A stretch of DNA of 64,000 nt, taken from the NCBI GenBank assembly GCA_027596075.1, contig JADGJC010000164.1:23660-87659 (forward strand). Direction: 5' to 3'. Position 1 is the first letter of the stretch; the number at the start of each line of letters is the position of its first letter. Position numbers and translations under genes: made by a program. This DNA comes from Rhizophlyctis rosea. Lineage: Eukaryota; Chytridiomycota; Chytridiomycetes; Rhizophlyctidales; Rhizophlyctidaceae. The notes below the pieces were generated by a model, which saw only the letters and a program-made list of their open reading frames with translations, did not search any database and was not told the DNA's origin. Positions 1 through 13,540 of this stretch are shown here, piece by piece.

Positions 1-936
1 GATACTCCACCAACAGAAGCTTTGGTCAATCTGATATGATGACCGCGTTTATTGCAGGAGGAGAGTGACGAAGAGGAGCAGCGGGTCAGAAAACGATGAT
101 GCAATTTGTGTGTTGGAGGAGGCAGTCCATAAAACCCCTTCGTTTACGGTCAGACGCCCCCATTCCCAGAATGCACGGTCCAGGAATGAGAAATGGGGAC
201 ATGCGTCATAGGATATCAATCCCGGCCCACTGGTCCGACCCATCGGCTCCGCTCACTCTTATGAAAATGTGGCGCCTCACTCACTCCATATTCCATTTCG
301 GGACGGGCTGGGGAAAAGGGAGGCCTATTCGTCCCGACTATTCCGACTACCCGGTCCCACTGCTTGTGACCGAGCCATCGATCCTGCACAGTAATCTCGC
401 GTCACTCAGTCGTCATGACATCACCCTTAGGGAAGGTGCACATGTAAGCCGCATGAGGCTTCTGTGTGACAGATCGTGACACACGTATTACTACTACCCG
501 CTCGTGTGGTCGACCGGAAACAGTTAAAAGGCGCAAAGTGCACAACAGGGGATTGGAAATCCGTCAAAAACTTCGCTTTGGCAGCCCCGACCATGTGAGC
601 ATTGCCACGGCCCAAAGACCAGGGAAATGCGTTGATCCTTTTCGAAATGACGCAAAAAGAAATGACAAAGTGTCAACGGTGTCCGACTGCGGAGGGAAGG
701 TCACCGAAAGGACAAAATTTTAGTTGTATCTGTCAGTCGAACTTTCGGGTCGTGTTACACAAAACCTCAGCAAGTCTGGAACCATCGGTCTCCTGCCCTG
801 CTTTCATAATGCTCGGACCTGCTGGTGCCGTGACAGTCAAAACTGTCCAAACGATCCAATGCCCAAGATACAATGTGGGACCATCCCTAGAATTGGTGAG
901 AAACAAGTGCCTTTGGGGCAGCGGTTACCACGTCGA
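1..936. other. Gene-free stretch
   Basis: I see no exon with family resemblance, no repeat unit and no RNA gene in this stretch. The short open frames on both strands overlap one another and have no coding character. Confidence 0.5.
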
Positions 937-1005
937 GCGCCTAGGGTAGTGGCAACATTGAAGCTTCCCAAGCTTTAGCCTCGGGTTCGATTCCCGATGG
1001 GCGCA
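937..1005 (+). tRNA. tRNA-Gly(CCC), shortened D arm; possible pseudogene
   Basis: The acceptor strands GCGCCTA (937-943) and TGGGCGC (998-1004) pair over 7 bp with one G-U. The anticodon stem GAAGC/GCTTT closes the loop TTCCCAA (965-971), giving anticodon CCC for glycine. The T arm TCGGG-TTCGATT-CCCGA is perfect and contains a consensus B box. The D arm is about two bases shorter than in ordinary tRNA-Gly, which leaves only two or three D-stem pairs. A T5 run at 1029-1033 could be a Pol III terminator. It is either a variant functional gene or a recent pseudogene sitting in decayed repeat DNA. The anticodon call is firm; function is not. Confidence 0.6.
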
Positions 1006-1179
1006 ATGGTCGGTATGATAACCACGACTTTTTGGCCCATCCATCCCTCCGTGATGATTGATTGAGTTGTGACCATTTCGTGATGATAGCCTCTTAATTA
1101 ATTACAATTTCGTCGTCTTTTCAACGATGTTATCAAAGTTTCCGTGTCATTGACATTCTCCTTTCCTCAGGTTGTTTGT

Positions 1180-4100
1180 ACCAAAATACTTGTACAGATA
1201 GTGACAACCCCATGTTCGCAGTACCAAAACCTGCAACCAAATGGGGCATAAATCTGTATTCTTCATGAACTTTCTTTTCTTCTTGACTGTGTCCGCAATC
1301 GTCGGAATGACTTGCATTTGGGATGGTAACAAACAGGATCCGAGATGATTTGTGCGCCTCGGGGACGACCTCCAACCCGATGGGCGTATGGCGATTCGCG
1401 ATAAATTTCCTTTTCTTCCTTAATGTGTTTGGAATTCGGGTAGGGAGTTGCTTTTTTGGATGGGATGAAACATAGAATCCGTGATGATGTACAACCATTC
1501 GCAACTCGCGATGTTCTCAAGCTTCAAGCTTCGAAGTCAAGCTTCATGACGCCATTCATTCGTGATTTGTACTCATAATCCTTTTTTCGTTATGTCTGCT
1601 CATTGACTACCCTCCTCAATAAACGCAGTCACGTTCGTATGCATTTGTATCTTGCTATTCATGAAGATAATTCCTGACCATCCCGTACAACAAAGTTCTC
1701 CAACAATCTCACCGGCAAATCAAGAAATCCACTACCGTGCTCTCCTCCACATGAGTCGCCGTTCCCGACGGGGCGCAAAGTACCCTTTTTTTCCCGCTGA
1801 AAGTACCCTTTGTTTTCGCTCTGTTCCTGTCACAAAATAAAAGCACTCCCAACCTCATTCAATGGTCTCCATCAGCTTCCATCCAGCAAAATGATGCCAA
1901 AGATTCACAAGACTTTGCACCCTTTTCCCAACTGCACCTGCACAAACCCGAGTGTAATCCGTATCAGAAGACTGGCAACACCACAAAAGGCGCCGTGTTC
2001 TTATCTTGTCCACCTTCATTGTTCCATTTTTCTTCTTGAAAGCTTTTGACGATCCGTTCCAATTGAGTTCATTTTGATTGCCATGGACAGAAATCTTTGA
2101 CGGGCCATGGGATTGTGGATGTGGTGGATGTGTTACTCTTTTGTTAAGCGGATTGGGAAGACACGAGTGTGGATTGGTCAAGGACACAAGAAGCACGTTG
2201 TTGTGGAGGACCTCCATTGTTGCAAGGAAAAGAATCACGCACCCACCAGCTGAGAACGAACCCTCGCCTGCAACCAACAGGCGACCGTCTTCAAACTTCA
2301 TTGTTCAAGTCTCCATTCCAAGATTCGACATTCCAAAATGGACTTCAGGGGTCACAGACTCAATCCGAACTTCAATCTCCCAAAGACGTCAAAAGTCCGT
2401 TTTGAAAACCCGACGATCCACAAAGTCTTGTGCAACATCCATTTTGTGGATGCGACGAAATGGAAAAAAGACAAAAATCTACAAGGAGTCCATGGAAAGG
2501 AGTCGCGGCCATCCGAAAACCTGACGTTTCTCCCACTTACTCAAGTGTTCATGGATCACACAACCCCCAACCCAGTTTCCAGGTCTAGCGCTCTGACGTT
2601 ACCCCCCAAGGTGATGCTCAAACATCCAACTTCAAACCGGCCGTTCACGAATCTCTGGACTGTTCATGGTGGAACAAAAAAGAAACGGGTTGGTTCGAAT
2701 CCCACATAATGAGTCGTGTCATTTAAGACTCGACCATTACGCTTCAGTGTCCCATTGCACTCTACTTCACTTCGCAACCACTCAAGCGTCAAGGTCGGAC
2801 ATTCCAATACAATGACCGACGTCCTAAGTAGTCAGAAAGAAAGAAGGTCAAAAACAAGTCTCGACGGCCGCAAGCTTCATGGTCAAGCTTCATGACGACA
2901 TCGGTAGTTCCTTGCATATTCGTTTTTTTTGCGAGTTGTTTGTCCCCCCAAACGACAGCAACCCTCACATCTGTACCTAATTTTGGTTTCGATGTAGAGG
3001 TATGCACAAATTCCATGACTGCAATCTTCTTCCAGTAAAACGTGCCCGGGCATTTCGAAACTTCCGCCTGAAACATATCTTCTTGCATCTTCCTTCCTGT
3101 GATTGCCATCCCCCAATGGGGTGCAATCCGTTCTATGACGAAGGCAATAACCTTCTTTTTGCGGTTTGGCTTTCTGCACGATTGTTAAACCACTGAAAGT
3201 TCCTCATAGATTTCGTTTCAAAGGGTCTTCCGAACCAGGCGGATTGTACCAAAGGTCACGAGCCATGCTGGCATCCAGAAACCCTGCGCTAACAATACAA
3301 AGAATTGTAATCAGTATCACTCGATGAACCGCCCCGTGTTCTTTCCCGACCATTGCGCCCGGAACACATTTCTTTTCTTTTCTTGAATGCCTTTTGGGAC
3401 TTCACATTCCAGTACATTTGATTGCCATTAAGGCAGTGTTTTCGACATTGCCATATGGTGCTCGGTATGTTCCGAATCTCACCCTCCTATCAGGCGGAAG
3501 GCAAGTGACAAGCATTGGGTAATGAACACATAGGACGTTTCGTAGACGGGTGGGTAATTGAATGCTGCAAGAGAAAAAAAGGATTGAAACGTCATGGACA
3601 AAGATACAGAAAGTTCTGCCAATCCAAGCCTCGATGTCCTTCAATCTTCATGTTCGACATATCCATTCCCAAAGTTCCCAAAGTCCCGAAGGTACTCAAA
3701 CCTCTCGAAAATTCCTCACGTACTTCACGTTAGCTCGAGTGTTGCTGAATCAATACTATCAATTGCAATACGCAACGTTTGTCAAACCTTTGAGCCTCAT
3801 AAGGTGGCAAGGAAAAAGGAAACATATATTCGAGTTGATGAACGAAGGGTCGCGCCATTCAGGCTCGACGTCCTCAGCATTATGGTCATTCCTCTCCAAG
3901 ACTCACCATACCCACGTTACCTTATACGTCATGGCCAAAACTCCGGCCGAAGGGCTAACGTCCTTACGGTGATCGAATCATTCCCATATCCCAAACGTAA
4001 CACACAACGTTCCCAAACCTTTCGAGCGTCATGCTGGAACAAGAAGGAACAAGCTGAGTAAGCTGGCTGACTACGGAGCGCACGGGAGATAAGGAGTCGC

Positions 4101-7100
4101 GCCATCCAAAAGCCCCGCACCCTTCAATGGTCCAATATGCCATTCGCTCTCTCGCTGAAAATCGAGCCTCATGGTCGGACACTCCCCACTTTGAAACTCA
4201 ACGTCTTCAACTAATTCACTGGCAAAACAAATCCCGCATGGTTTTGAGAATGATCAGTATACACGCCAACTTCAAGCTTCCCATGATCAACTTGAAGCGT
4301 CACAGCGCAAGCCAATATACATCGAATCGATGCCTTTTTGTTCCCTTTCGAGTCTTTCAAGTGATCAAAGAAGGCTGTCCTCCACTGGCAGGGATTCGGC
4401 TTCCACCCTCAATGGATCACAGCAAACAGTGCAACCTTCAATTTAGTACTCTTCTGCCATGTCCTTCAGCCAAACTCCACCCCACCACGTTATCTCTCCC
4501 TCCATGCTTAGCTTCCCCAAAGTGCGCAACTCATTCTGGGCTCGGTGTACTCCAAAAAGTATTTCTGCTTTTTTTTGATTTTTGATTGTGTCCTTATTGA
4601 TTACCAAATCCTCAACGCTTATCCTCAGCAAGTCCTTTCTGGCAAATCCCTCCCGCCTTAGTCTAAAAGTACATAACGTCTCTCCCTTCGTCACCAAAGA
4701 ACCCGGTGCCAAATCATGGGCCACGATAAATACGCCAATACGCAATGACGCGCATGGGTTTCTTCTCAGTTTACTCTGCATGCGGCATAGTCATCAATAG
4801 GGGTCTCTTTTTTTCTTTTTTTGGTTGTTTGAATCCAATGTATGTCAATTGCAAACCCGTCACAATCGGGCGTTTTGATTTACCATTGACGCGAAAAAGA
4901 ATTTGGATCTGCAAACCATGAGCAGCAGTACATCCCGGAAACAGCGAGCATCGCATGTTTCTCACCTTACATTCTTGATGCATGCAGAAGCAACGCATGC
5001 TTCCAAATGATGTTTTGTTTGTTTCCTTTCGGGGGCGGAAAGGAAGTTGGTCGCGATGTGTCACAATCGGGAGTCCCAAAAGAATCAAGTCCGCCATGTG
5101 ACGTGGTGAACCCGTTTAAATCCTTTTTCGATCCGAGTCTATGGATTTGCATCTTGCGTAGTACGCTCTTTGTGGGACGGTAACAACCGTGGCGACAAAG
5201 AAAAAGAAACATTGCGGTTGATCGACACGGAGGATCGCGCCATACAAAGACGACGTTCTCAAAGCTACTGAAGCTTTAGAATCCATGCCCCAATCCCCAG
5301 ACTGAGATTCTCAGGTGAGGAAGGTTCATGCTCACAAATCCATTCAAAGCCAACGTCCTCAAATCTTCACGGTCATCAATTGCTGTGAGGTCCATGATCG
5401 AGTATCTACACTCTAACAAAGCAAATTGGTAGACGAGACGGATTTTGACGCACCCATGCCATTGATGGGCACTGAAATGTCACTACTTTCAACGGGCGTC
5501 AGGTTTAGCACGAGTATTAGGTACTGAGAACACGCAGCACGCTTTGTGGAGTCTATGATGGGGCAAGAAAAAAAACCTTATGTCAAGAATGCTTGAAAGC
5601 TTTAGAATGCGATGCAAACGAGTCGCGATCATCCAATACTGCTCAAGACCTGACGTTTCTCAAGTGACTGCAAAACTCTCAAATGCTTCACAATTCCAAT
5701 CCAATACCTCAGAGTTCTCAAAAGCGTCACGGTGGAACCAAAAAAAAAAACACGAGAAGTATGGCCCAAGACATGAAATAGTCGACGTCATCCAAGACCT
5801 CGGACACTCGGTATCCCGAAACTTTTTCACGCCCCTCTACCTCCAAATCATCGCAAACTTCCTGGTCGATAATTACGAGAAGATCAACGTCCTCAAGCAC
5901 TCGATGTCACGGGCACCCCCAACCTCCTGCACAATCGATCGTTGAAAACAAGATCCGAGATAACAACACCATATCCAAGACTATCAACCTCTGCAACGCT
6001 TCGCGCGAAAGCTTCAAGGCGCAATCACTCATTGACGCAATGCCGCAGTTCTTTTTGTTGCATCCCTTCCTCTTCAGGGAGAGGCAGCTCGTCACAATCA
6101 TCGTTGCGGGCGGCCCTCAATTACGGATCTGATTGCGATCCTCCCTATTCCACTACCCAATCTCCTTCACCGACTCCATCAAATTGTACCGTTTCAACAC
6201 TCGTTCAAACGCATCTCATTCTTTCAAGGTCTGCCTTCCCGACGAGCGCAACTCACTGATTCTCGTATTGATAGTACATCCCTTTTTTATCGTTGCTTCC
6301 TCAATAATCGCAACTAATCAGGATCCTCGTTTTGGTAAGGTCTAGACTGGTCTGTCCTGCCAGATCTTCGTAACAAATGGCGGCACACCTAAAACCCACG
6401 CAGGGCATGCTCTTCCTTCGCATGTAGCATACGGCCATTGATTGCCCCATGAAGATATTTCTCTTTTTTTCGTGCTGTTTGTTTGAAAGCAATAGCACAT
6501 TTCCCAACATGATGGAATGACATAGAGGAAGAAGATGTTTCTGACATGCAAATGAAGCAGTAGGAAACCACACAATACCGACGGGGCACGCATATCCGTA
6601 CTTTGCCTACTCCGCTGTGAAATTAATTATCGCCATGTCCTTTCTTTTTAATGAATGTCATTGCAACCTGTCACAGTCAAGTGCATTGAACGCCATATCG
6701 GAAGTTCCCATTTGAATCGTAAGTGCGTTCGCATCTCTCCCCTTACCGAGTGGACGGAAGGGATATGGACTCCGTATATGTCGTGTTCGATAGCTTCTTT
6801 TTGTGGGGTGCGTCCAAGTGGGCGTAAAAAGAGAAGGGCTCCAAACAATCATTGCACAAAGCGTCACAATCTCCCCTCCAAGGCTCCATCAATCTACCAG
6901 TTTCCATCTCATGATTCCGGTTCACAATCCACCATCCTCAAGCGCTCAACGCTGCTCTTTCTTTGACAAAAAAAAGATTAAGGTTGGTTGCTGAATGACC
7001 GATCAGTCCATTGTGCCGTTCGGCACATTCAACTGATGACTGGCGAGTTAGTTCTTCCTATGCGTATTGCAATAGAGAAATGATAACTCTCCTCCCAATC

Positions 7101-7740
7101 AGTCGTCGCCATGTAAACCCATGACAGTACTTAACCTTACAAGCTCTTCTCACCAACAACAAGTTCGCCAGCAGTTTAAGTTGCGGAAATGCCACCTAAC
7201 CATCCTCGGCGGTCACATAGTAGACTACTGTGAGGAGGAACGAATCATAACTCTTTATTTGCAACCATATTTCGAGGTTTAGGGATAGGAAATCCAAACC
7301 TCAAAAAAAAAAGCGGGAAATGCAATTGCACCTATTTTATCTCACATCAAGGTACATCTTGAACAGTGTAATCGTAGGTGTGTTTGACTGTCATAACTTT
7401 CATCAAGTGGAAAGAGTGTATCACAAGTATTGGGTGTTGAGAACACACACCACAATTTGCGGAAGTGTCAATGATGGCAAGAAAAAAAGGGTACCTTCAC
7501 GAAAGCTGGAAAGCTCTGAAATGCAATGCTAGTGTCACGCCATCCAACGCTCAAAGGTTCTCGAGCTTCATGCTCACAATCCATCCCCCAATGTTCCAAC
7601 ATGCCCAATTTACTCGTTCTTCATCAACAAAATTGCGGTTCACAACCCACCGTCATCAAGCTTCAAATCATCGTTCAAAACTCATCATGAGATCCTTTGA
7701 CCACCACACTACGCAGCAATTCCAATCATCAAAACGAAAG
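1180..7740. repeat. Array of diverged dispersed/tandem repeats, both orientations
   Basis: Several segments are recognisable decayed copies of one another. 5507-5660 aligns with 7420-7570: both read TATTRGGT..TGAGAACAC, then TGATGG, CAAGAAAAAAA and an AAAGCTT-like core followed by a CGC-ATCCAA block. Relatives with the purine run occur near 2160-2260, 3540-3620, 4030-4060, 5190-5240 and 5735-5765. Opposite-strand copies lie at 1266-1340 and 1408-1490, about 142 nt apart as a small tandem pair. No transposase, reverse transcriptase or terminal repeat is visible. Many mismatches between copies are transitions. No gene is supported anywhere in this stretch. Confidence 0.6.
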
Positions 7741-8287
7741 CAGAAGCAGCCCAAATTATAATTCTATACAGAAAACAAACAACCTACTTCCGCACATCAA
7801 CCCACTCTAAGCTAAAGCTAACCCATCAAACTAAACGAAACCCCCTACGAATAAAGCCAGAAGAAAGCCTACCTCTAAAAACGAAAGACAAAAGTGTACA
7901 AACAAAAGGCGCCCCCCGCGCAAGCCCGCCCGCACAAAACATGCATTATGGTATCCAACGATGGGGGCGATCGAGGGGTATAGGTCGCAAAGTTGTGAAG
8001 GTGGGAGAACGACGACTGGACATATAACGATAGTGACTTGTATGTAGGAGAAAATCTTACAAATGGCGCCGCCTAACTGGACGGCGTAAGCGAGAAATGG
8101 TACACGGCGGGATGAATGTGGGAGGGTATATGGCGCGGATGGTGGGTGGAGAAAACTTTTGGCGCGGAGAACGGAATTAGATGTGTGACGCAGATAGCGG
8201 GATGGTGTAGAGATAGACGCAGACATGGCGCGAAGAACGGTAAGTGATGGCGTGAAGGACGTCGAGCGTACGGGCGAGATAAACGTA
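7741..8287. other. 3' flank of the deubiquitinase gene; no feature seen
   Basis: This stretch lies downstream of the minus-strand USP gene stop codon. The open frame on the minus strand at 7831-8367 overlaps that gene's end out of frame and has no domain. I see no RNA gene. Confidence 0.4.
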
Positions 8288-10818
8288 TCAGATGTGATCT
8301 TGGCGTTTGGGATCAGGGGCAGAAGCATCAAGATAGGCCTGCGAATGAACGGAAGGATCGTCTTCATCGATGGGTCGTTTCGGTTTTGCGAGCGGGACGT
8401 GCTGCTTCGGCGTATCAGACGGTTGCGCTGAAACGTCAGGACCGTTGATCAAATCCGACAAGGTGGGCGGGAGAGGGACGAAGGAGGATTGGGATGATGC
8501 CGCGCCCGGAAGCGGTAGGATCGATTGTCCAAAGGTGACTTGCGGAGACGTGACAGTCGTTGACACCGATTCTGACGATACGGATGATGCGACACGGCCA
8601 ACATCCGCACTACGCATCCGCCCCACTGATTCAACATCACTGCTGGCAGACGAGTCCATCCCCGACAGACCAGAATCCGACGGCGTCGGCGTAAGCTCCT
8701 TCATTCGTACAGTCCCGTTCTTCAAACACAAAATCCACCTAGGCAACGGCCCATGTTCCTCGACCCCGGTCTTTTGGACCATCTCGTCCGATGCCCCTTT
8801 GCGTTTCCTCCTCGACGCACCGCTCGAGGGGCCCCAATCCTCATCCCCATCCTCCTCCATTCCGCCCTTCTTCCCGCCCCGCTTCCCACCCTTCGACCCC
8901 TGCTTCCCCTTCACCCGCTTCGAAGGCACCTGTTCTTCCTCCTCCTCTCCTCCCTCCCTCCCACCCCGTTTCCGTTTCTCGCTCCGCTTGACATCCGGCT
9001 CCACCTTCGACCGTTTGACCCGATCATCCCTCACTCCCTCCCCATCATCCGCCCGCCGCGACTCATCCTCCGCCTTCCGTTTCACACCGGTCGTCATTTT
9101 CCCATGAGGAGTGATGATCTCCGACGTCGCAGGCGGCGTAGGAAAAGGCAACCCGTTGCCCTGCCGCCCATTCTTCAAGTAAAACAACAAGTACGCCTTC
9201 TCCTTCAAAAACGCATCCACCGTGATCGTCTCCCACTGATCGTCGCTGAATTTCAACCACGAATCATGTGCTTCCGACCAAATCACGACGTAAAAGTGTC
9301 CAAGACTGGATACGTCCCCCTCATGGATGACCGCCGCGTACAGGTTGAACACCGTTTCGCCCAAGCTTGGGTCCTTGACGTATGCGGCCATGTCGAAGTT
9401 GTCTACGGGGAAGTGGATGTACGTTTCGATTTTTTGGCCGCCCCAGCTGCGAGTGGTAGTGGTGCGTGGGACTGGCGCCGCGGCGGGCTTGGATACGGGC
9501 TTGGAGCTGCGGGAAGTGGTGTTGCGGACTGATGCTGCTTTTTGTGCTGGACCGGGTTTCTGACGCATGATGTGCAAACATAATACCTGTGATTCGGTCA
9601 GCAAACGTATAATGTGACGACAAATCAAGGAATCTTACTTCAGGCAGCTTGTCAAACATCGACCGTTTCGTGCTCGGTTGTTTAAAGTTACAGCGATCGC
9701 AGTGAATCAAATCATCCATTTTTTCGACAGCCGTATACTTGTCCAGGCAATCTGTTACAACAATGGAGATTGAGCACTTATCCATCCATCCTATCTTCTG
9801 ACAACGCGATACCCACGATTGATTGTGCAGGGATTTGCATATTGCTCTGCCTTGTTCTTCACCTCCGCAAATCTTTCAGGTATGGGTAGCGATACGTCCA
9901 TGAATGCTTCCGAGGTTTCCGAGACATGGCCGCACGATTGACAAGTTTTCTGCATAGGAAATCAACATGTATCAGTAAAGACCGTAAATGTATCCCTAGA
10001 CACAGCGCAAATCGCATACCGCTTCACATTTTTCTCCCTTGAACAGATCCGTGATCTCATTGCGCTCTGTGTTCAGCCTGTTATAGAAAGATGTGTTGAG
10101 CACATGGTTCCCACGCCACCAACTAGGATGAGAAGATATACCTCTCAAGCAGAAAATGCAGAAACTCCTGCGCGTCCTGCTGAGAGTTCAACATCCAGTT
10201 CTGCAAGAGCATCATATTAGCATGATGTCTCAAAAATTCGGCATATCAATCAAGCAGAAGATCTCACCGATGGCAGAAACCTTGCAAACGTGTCCCAAAA
10301 CGCTCTAGGCGTCACCTCTTCATCCTTTGTTTCCCAAATCACCCGCAAGAGCTGTCGCAATGAGTCCCATACTTCTGGCGTGGTGTCTGGCGCTGTCGGA
10401 AGGTTGACGATGGGAGGTGGGGTTTGGTCGAGGTAGTGGGGTTGGAAGGGTGGGGTATGACTAGATAGAACGTCCATTCCATGAGAACTTTCGATCTCAC
10501 AAGGAAACCCCAAACACCAAAAACATACCATAAAGTCTGCAAAACTACATTCATATAACACGTACTCCCCAAATTCGTCAACCCCGTAATATGTTCCGCC
10601 TTCCCATTCCTCCTCTTTAGCACCGGAGCGTCCCCGCCGCGCACGCCGCCGCGGTTGGCAACGGCGGCCTTGGTGACCATTTTGACACCCGCGTCCTCGG
10701 CAACCTCGGTCGACGGTTGCGTGGACGTTTGCGGGTGGGAATTCCGTCGATGCAGGTCGCCTAGGACTTTGACTGGCGATGTGGGTTGTGCGCGTGGTAG
10801 GCCTGGAAGAATATTCAT
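8288..10818 (-). CDS. Ubiquitin carboxyl-terminal hydrolase, USP (C19) family
   Basis: The protein is a cysteine protease that removes ubiquitin; its closest look is to the USP3/USP22/USP44 histone-type group, and the substrate is unknown. The Cys box GLTNLGSTCYMN, the QQDAQEF motif, two CxxC pairs of the zinc ribbon (CQSC, CDRC) and a His box GHFYVVIWS are visible. Exons by splice signals are about 10818-10529, 10460-10268, 10200-10142, 10077-10020, 9949-9863, 9797-9639 and 9586-8288; introns are 52-70 nt. The usual LHLKRF strand reads LHIMRQ and is followed by a roughly 35-residue Ser/Thr/Pro/Ala insert. The C-terminal 250 residues are low-complexity with Lys/Arg-rich blocks, suggesting a nuclear protein. 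The start at 10818 is a minimum: an in-frame acceptor at 10853 could join a further upstream exon ending near 10923. Confidence 0.88.
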
Positions 10819-13540
10819 AGGCCTGTTGACGGGTTGTGGGGGTGTGACCCTGTCAAAAGATGAATGGTGAGCATTGGGGAATGTGCGGTTGCCCAATGCA
10901 GACCACCTCCGCGTGCGCACCTTACTGTATATGTGTCTCCAGCTGGCAGATACTAGGTAGGTTTTGTTTGGTAGTTTGACCAAGCAGCCGACCAGATACG
11001 AAATAGCACAGCGCAAGCCGAAAGCCCGGTACCAAGCCAGTGAAACCCGCCCAGTAAGCAAAAGGGGTTCTTGGCTCGCGTGTCGTAGAAAAATCAATGG
11101 GTGACAGGTCAACTAGCACTAGCGTGTGGGGTAATAGCGCTGAGGAAAAGAGCCTTTGCGAAAAATAAAATTTATTAGTATTTCCTGTCAGTTGGAGCAG
11201 TGACGGCTTCCCAAGGTGGTGTGGTGTGATACAAAGGGTGGTTGTGGTGCTACCGAACGTCTCGCCCCGCGGTTGTTTCCGGGCTTTCCACCACCCACCC
11301 AACCCTGGAAGAAAAACAAAAGGTGGCGCGTCTCCTTCCTTCCTTACTCACCACACAATTATTTGCACCCTTGTAAATTGGCGTAAAGGAAGTGAAGGGT
11401 GCTGCGTGTAAATCTACCACACACGATGGTCGATTGAGAGGGTTCTTTTTGATGCAACAAGAGCGGAGGCCAAGGAGGCGAGGGTTTTTATGGGTGATCG
11501 CCCAGAGTGGTGTGACGTTCCCATTTGCTGCGGAAGATGTGCGGTGGTGGCTGGGGTGCTATGATTTGGATGGGATGGGTTGTGTGTATGAAATTTAATG
11601 TCCGAAAATGAACTCTGTATTGGAGTGTATGGAAACGGGATCACGGGAGGCAAGGGGAAGGGGCTGAATCTGATTGGATTGACCAGCAATACCTAGCAAT
11701 CGGAAGCAAGTTGACAAGTGATGTGATTTTGAGGGTGCGGTCAAGTCGTGGCGGATGCTCGATCGATCCATAGCAGTGGGAACAGAACTCAGTGTACTAG
11801 TGCCCAATGAAAAGTCAAAGGACTCTTCCTGCTAATATGTCATTGATCGCAGAAATTGTACAAGTGATTGAAGCAGAATCAATCCCACCATCACTATCAT
11901 CTGAGCAGCTGCTTCAGCTCGCATTTTCTTCATGAGTGGTATCCATATACATCTAGCAGCGGAGACAGATACACCGGCTCATGTTACGAGTCAACTGACG
12001 ACCCTTTCAATACGATTACGCAAACCACACTGGCTAACAGGACCAAAAGTGACCAAACTTCGCCCTGCCGACCACCACGCTCTAGTAGAACCTCAACCCG
12101 ATCACTCGTCACGCGAACCATCAAAATGCCAGCTTTGGCTCTACTGCCGAATATGTAGGAGGGGCAAGTCCTTGCTTACCAATACATTTGATGTCTTCAG
12201 TGATGACAAACACAAGTGTACCCATCCCGCTCGTTCCGACAACGACGCACAAATCCGGCATAGGTACTGATGTAGAATCCCAAGAGTCCCAAAACTCAGA
12301 AGTGCCAACCTCCTCATGCCACAAGCTAGACCTCGGACCCAAGCACCCCCCAACAGTCACAATCTTCCACCCCTTCGATTTTACATACGAACCCCTTTGA
12401 AACATCAACATCCGAACATCAGATCAATAGTCCCCATGAGAAAAGAAAAATGTGCCACGGCTTATCAGCACCAGTGAACTTTCCGAAAGCCCGCACAGGA
12501 GTCTTCCCATTCCAATCTTCCATGCCAATATTCCAGCCAATCAAAAGCGCTGTACCCCATTAAATGTCCAACATCGTTGAGAGCGGGGGTGGTCGTGCTG
12601 CAGGGTAGACACATATACGTGGGCTTAGTGCCGATGATCTCACCGAGGACGTTGTGGACCTTCTTGATTACGGATTGTTGTTTGGAGGTGAAAGCGGAAC
12701 GTCATGTGTTAGAGAGATCGGGAGTGAGCGGTGATTTGGTGACGAGCGTTGTAGGCTGCGAGGATGCTGGACATGCCATCATAGATGCAACGGCACAGGA
12801 AGGAAGGTGGATTTGGCCTCCTGCGGCAGCTAATTGGTCAATAATAGATTGTTGGTAGTTAGCGAGTTCCATCGTTACAAGTTATGACGAGGATGTTGGT
12901 TTGTTTCTTAGCTGGTGATGGAGGAGGCGGGGCCGGAGGGGAAAGCACAAGGGGAATACTGCAAGAATCACAATGAACGGACAACCACACTAAGACCCTC
13001 GCGTATGCTCCCGAGCACAACCCAACTTCTATTTGGTTCCTGGATGAAAACAACACGAAAAATCACTCCCCTCGAAACGGTAACCCTTTCAATGCCAGTA
13101 CCAAACTACCGACATCCTTCCACAAACCCTCCAAAAAAAAAGACACCAACAAAATATGCGAGGCATTCAATTCTTATATCCAAACACAAACAAAGAGGGG
13201 AAGAGGTAAGAGGAACGGGCGTCAAACACCCAAGGAAAGCACAGACGATCGAAAGGCAAAAGCAAAAGATAAGGCAAAAAGGAACTAGTGACTAAGCGAG
13301 GGGAAACAAAAACAGAACACTAAAAGGAAGGAAAAGAAAAGCAAAAAAAAAGGAAACAAGTCTATTCGTAGGGTAACAACTAAGCGAGGGCGGGACTAGG
13401 AGGCGTGTTTTTCAATTTTATCGAGTGAAAGGTGAAAGGAAATACGGAGGCGGATTCGTATATGCACAAAGCTTTTTTCTTGGTCCGAGGTAAACTTTAG
13501 GTACAAGAACGGGGCGTAGAGGCGGGATAAGGGGTGCTTT
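10819..13540. other. Intergenic, decayed sequence, no supported gene
   Basis: The first hundred or so bases may hold an upstream exon of the deubiquitinase. Beyond that, the minus strand between about 12150 and 13060 carries short stretches with coding flavour (for example WNIGMEDWNGKTPVRAFGKF, reminiscent of an ankyrin turn). They are interrupted by stops in all frames and cannot be joined by splice sites. I read them as remnants at best. The A-rich tract at 13130-13380 holds nothing recognisable. Confidence 0.4.

Noticed and set aside
12141..13060. Minus-strand fragments resembling an ankyrin turn (MEDWNGKTPV) or a sirtuin-like VVVGTSG
   Set aside because: The matches are only 8-10 residues, lie in different frames with stops, and cannot be joined by plausible splice sites.
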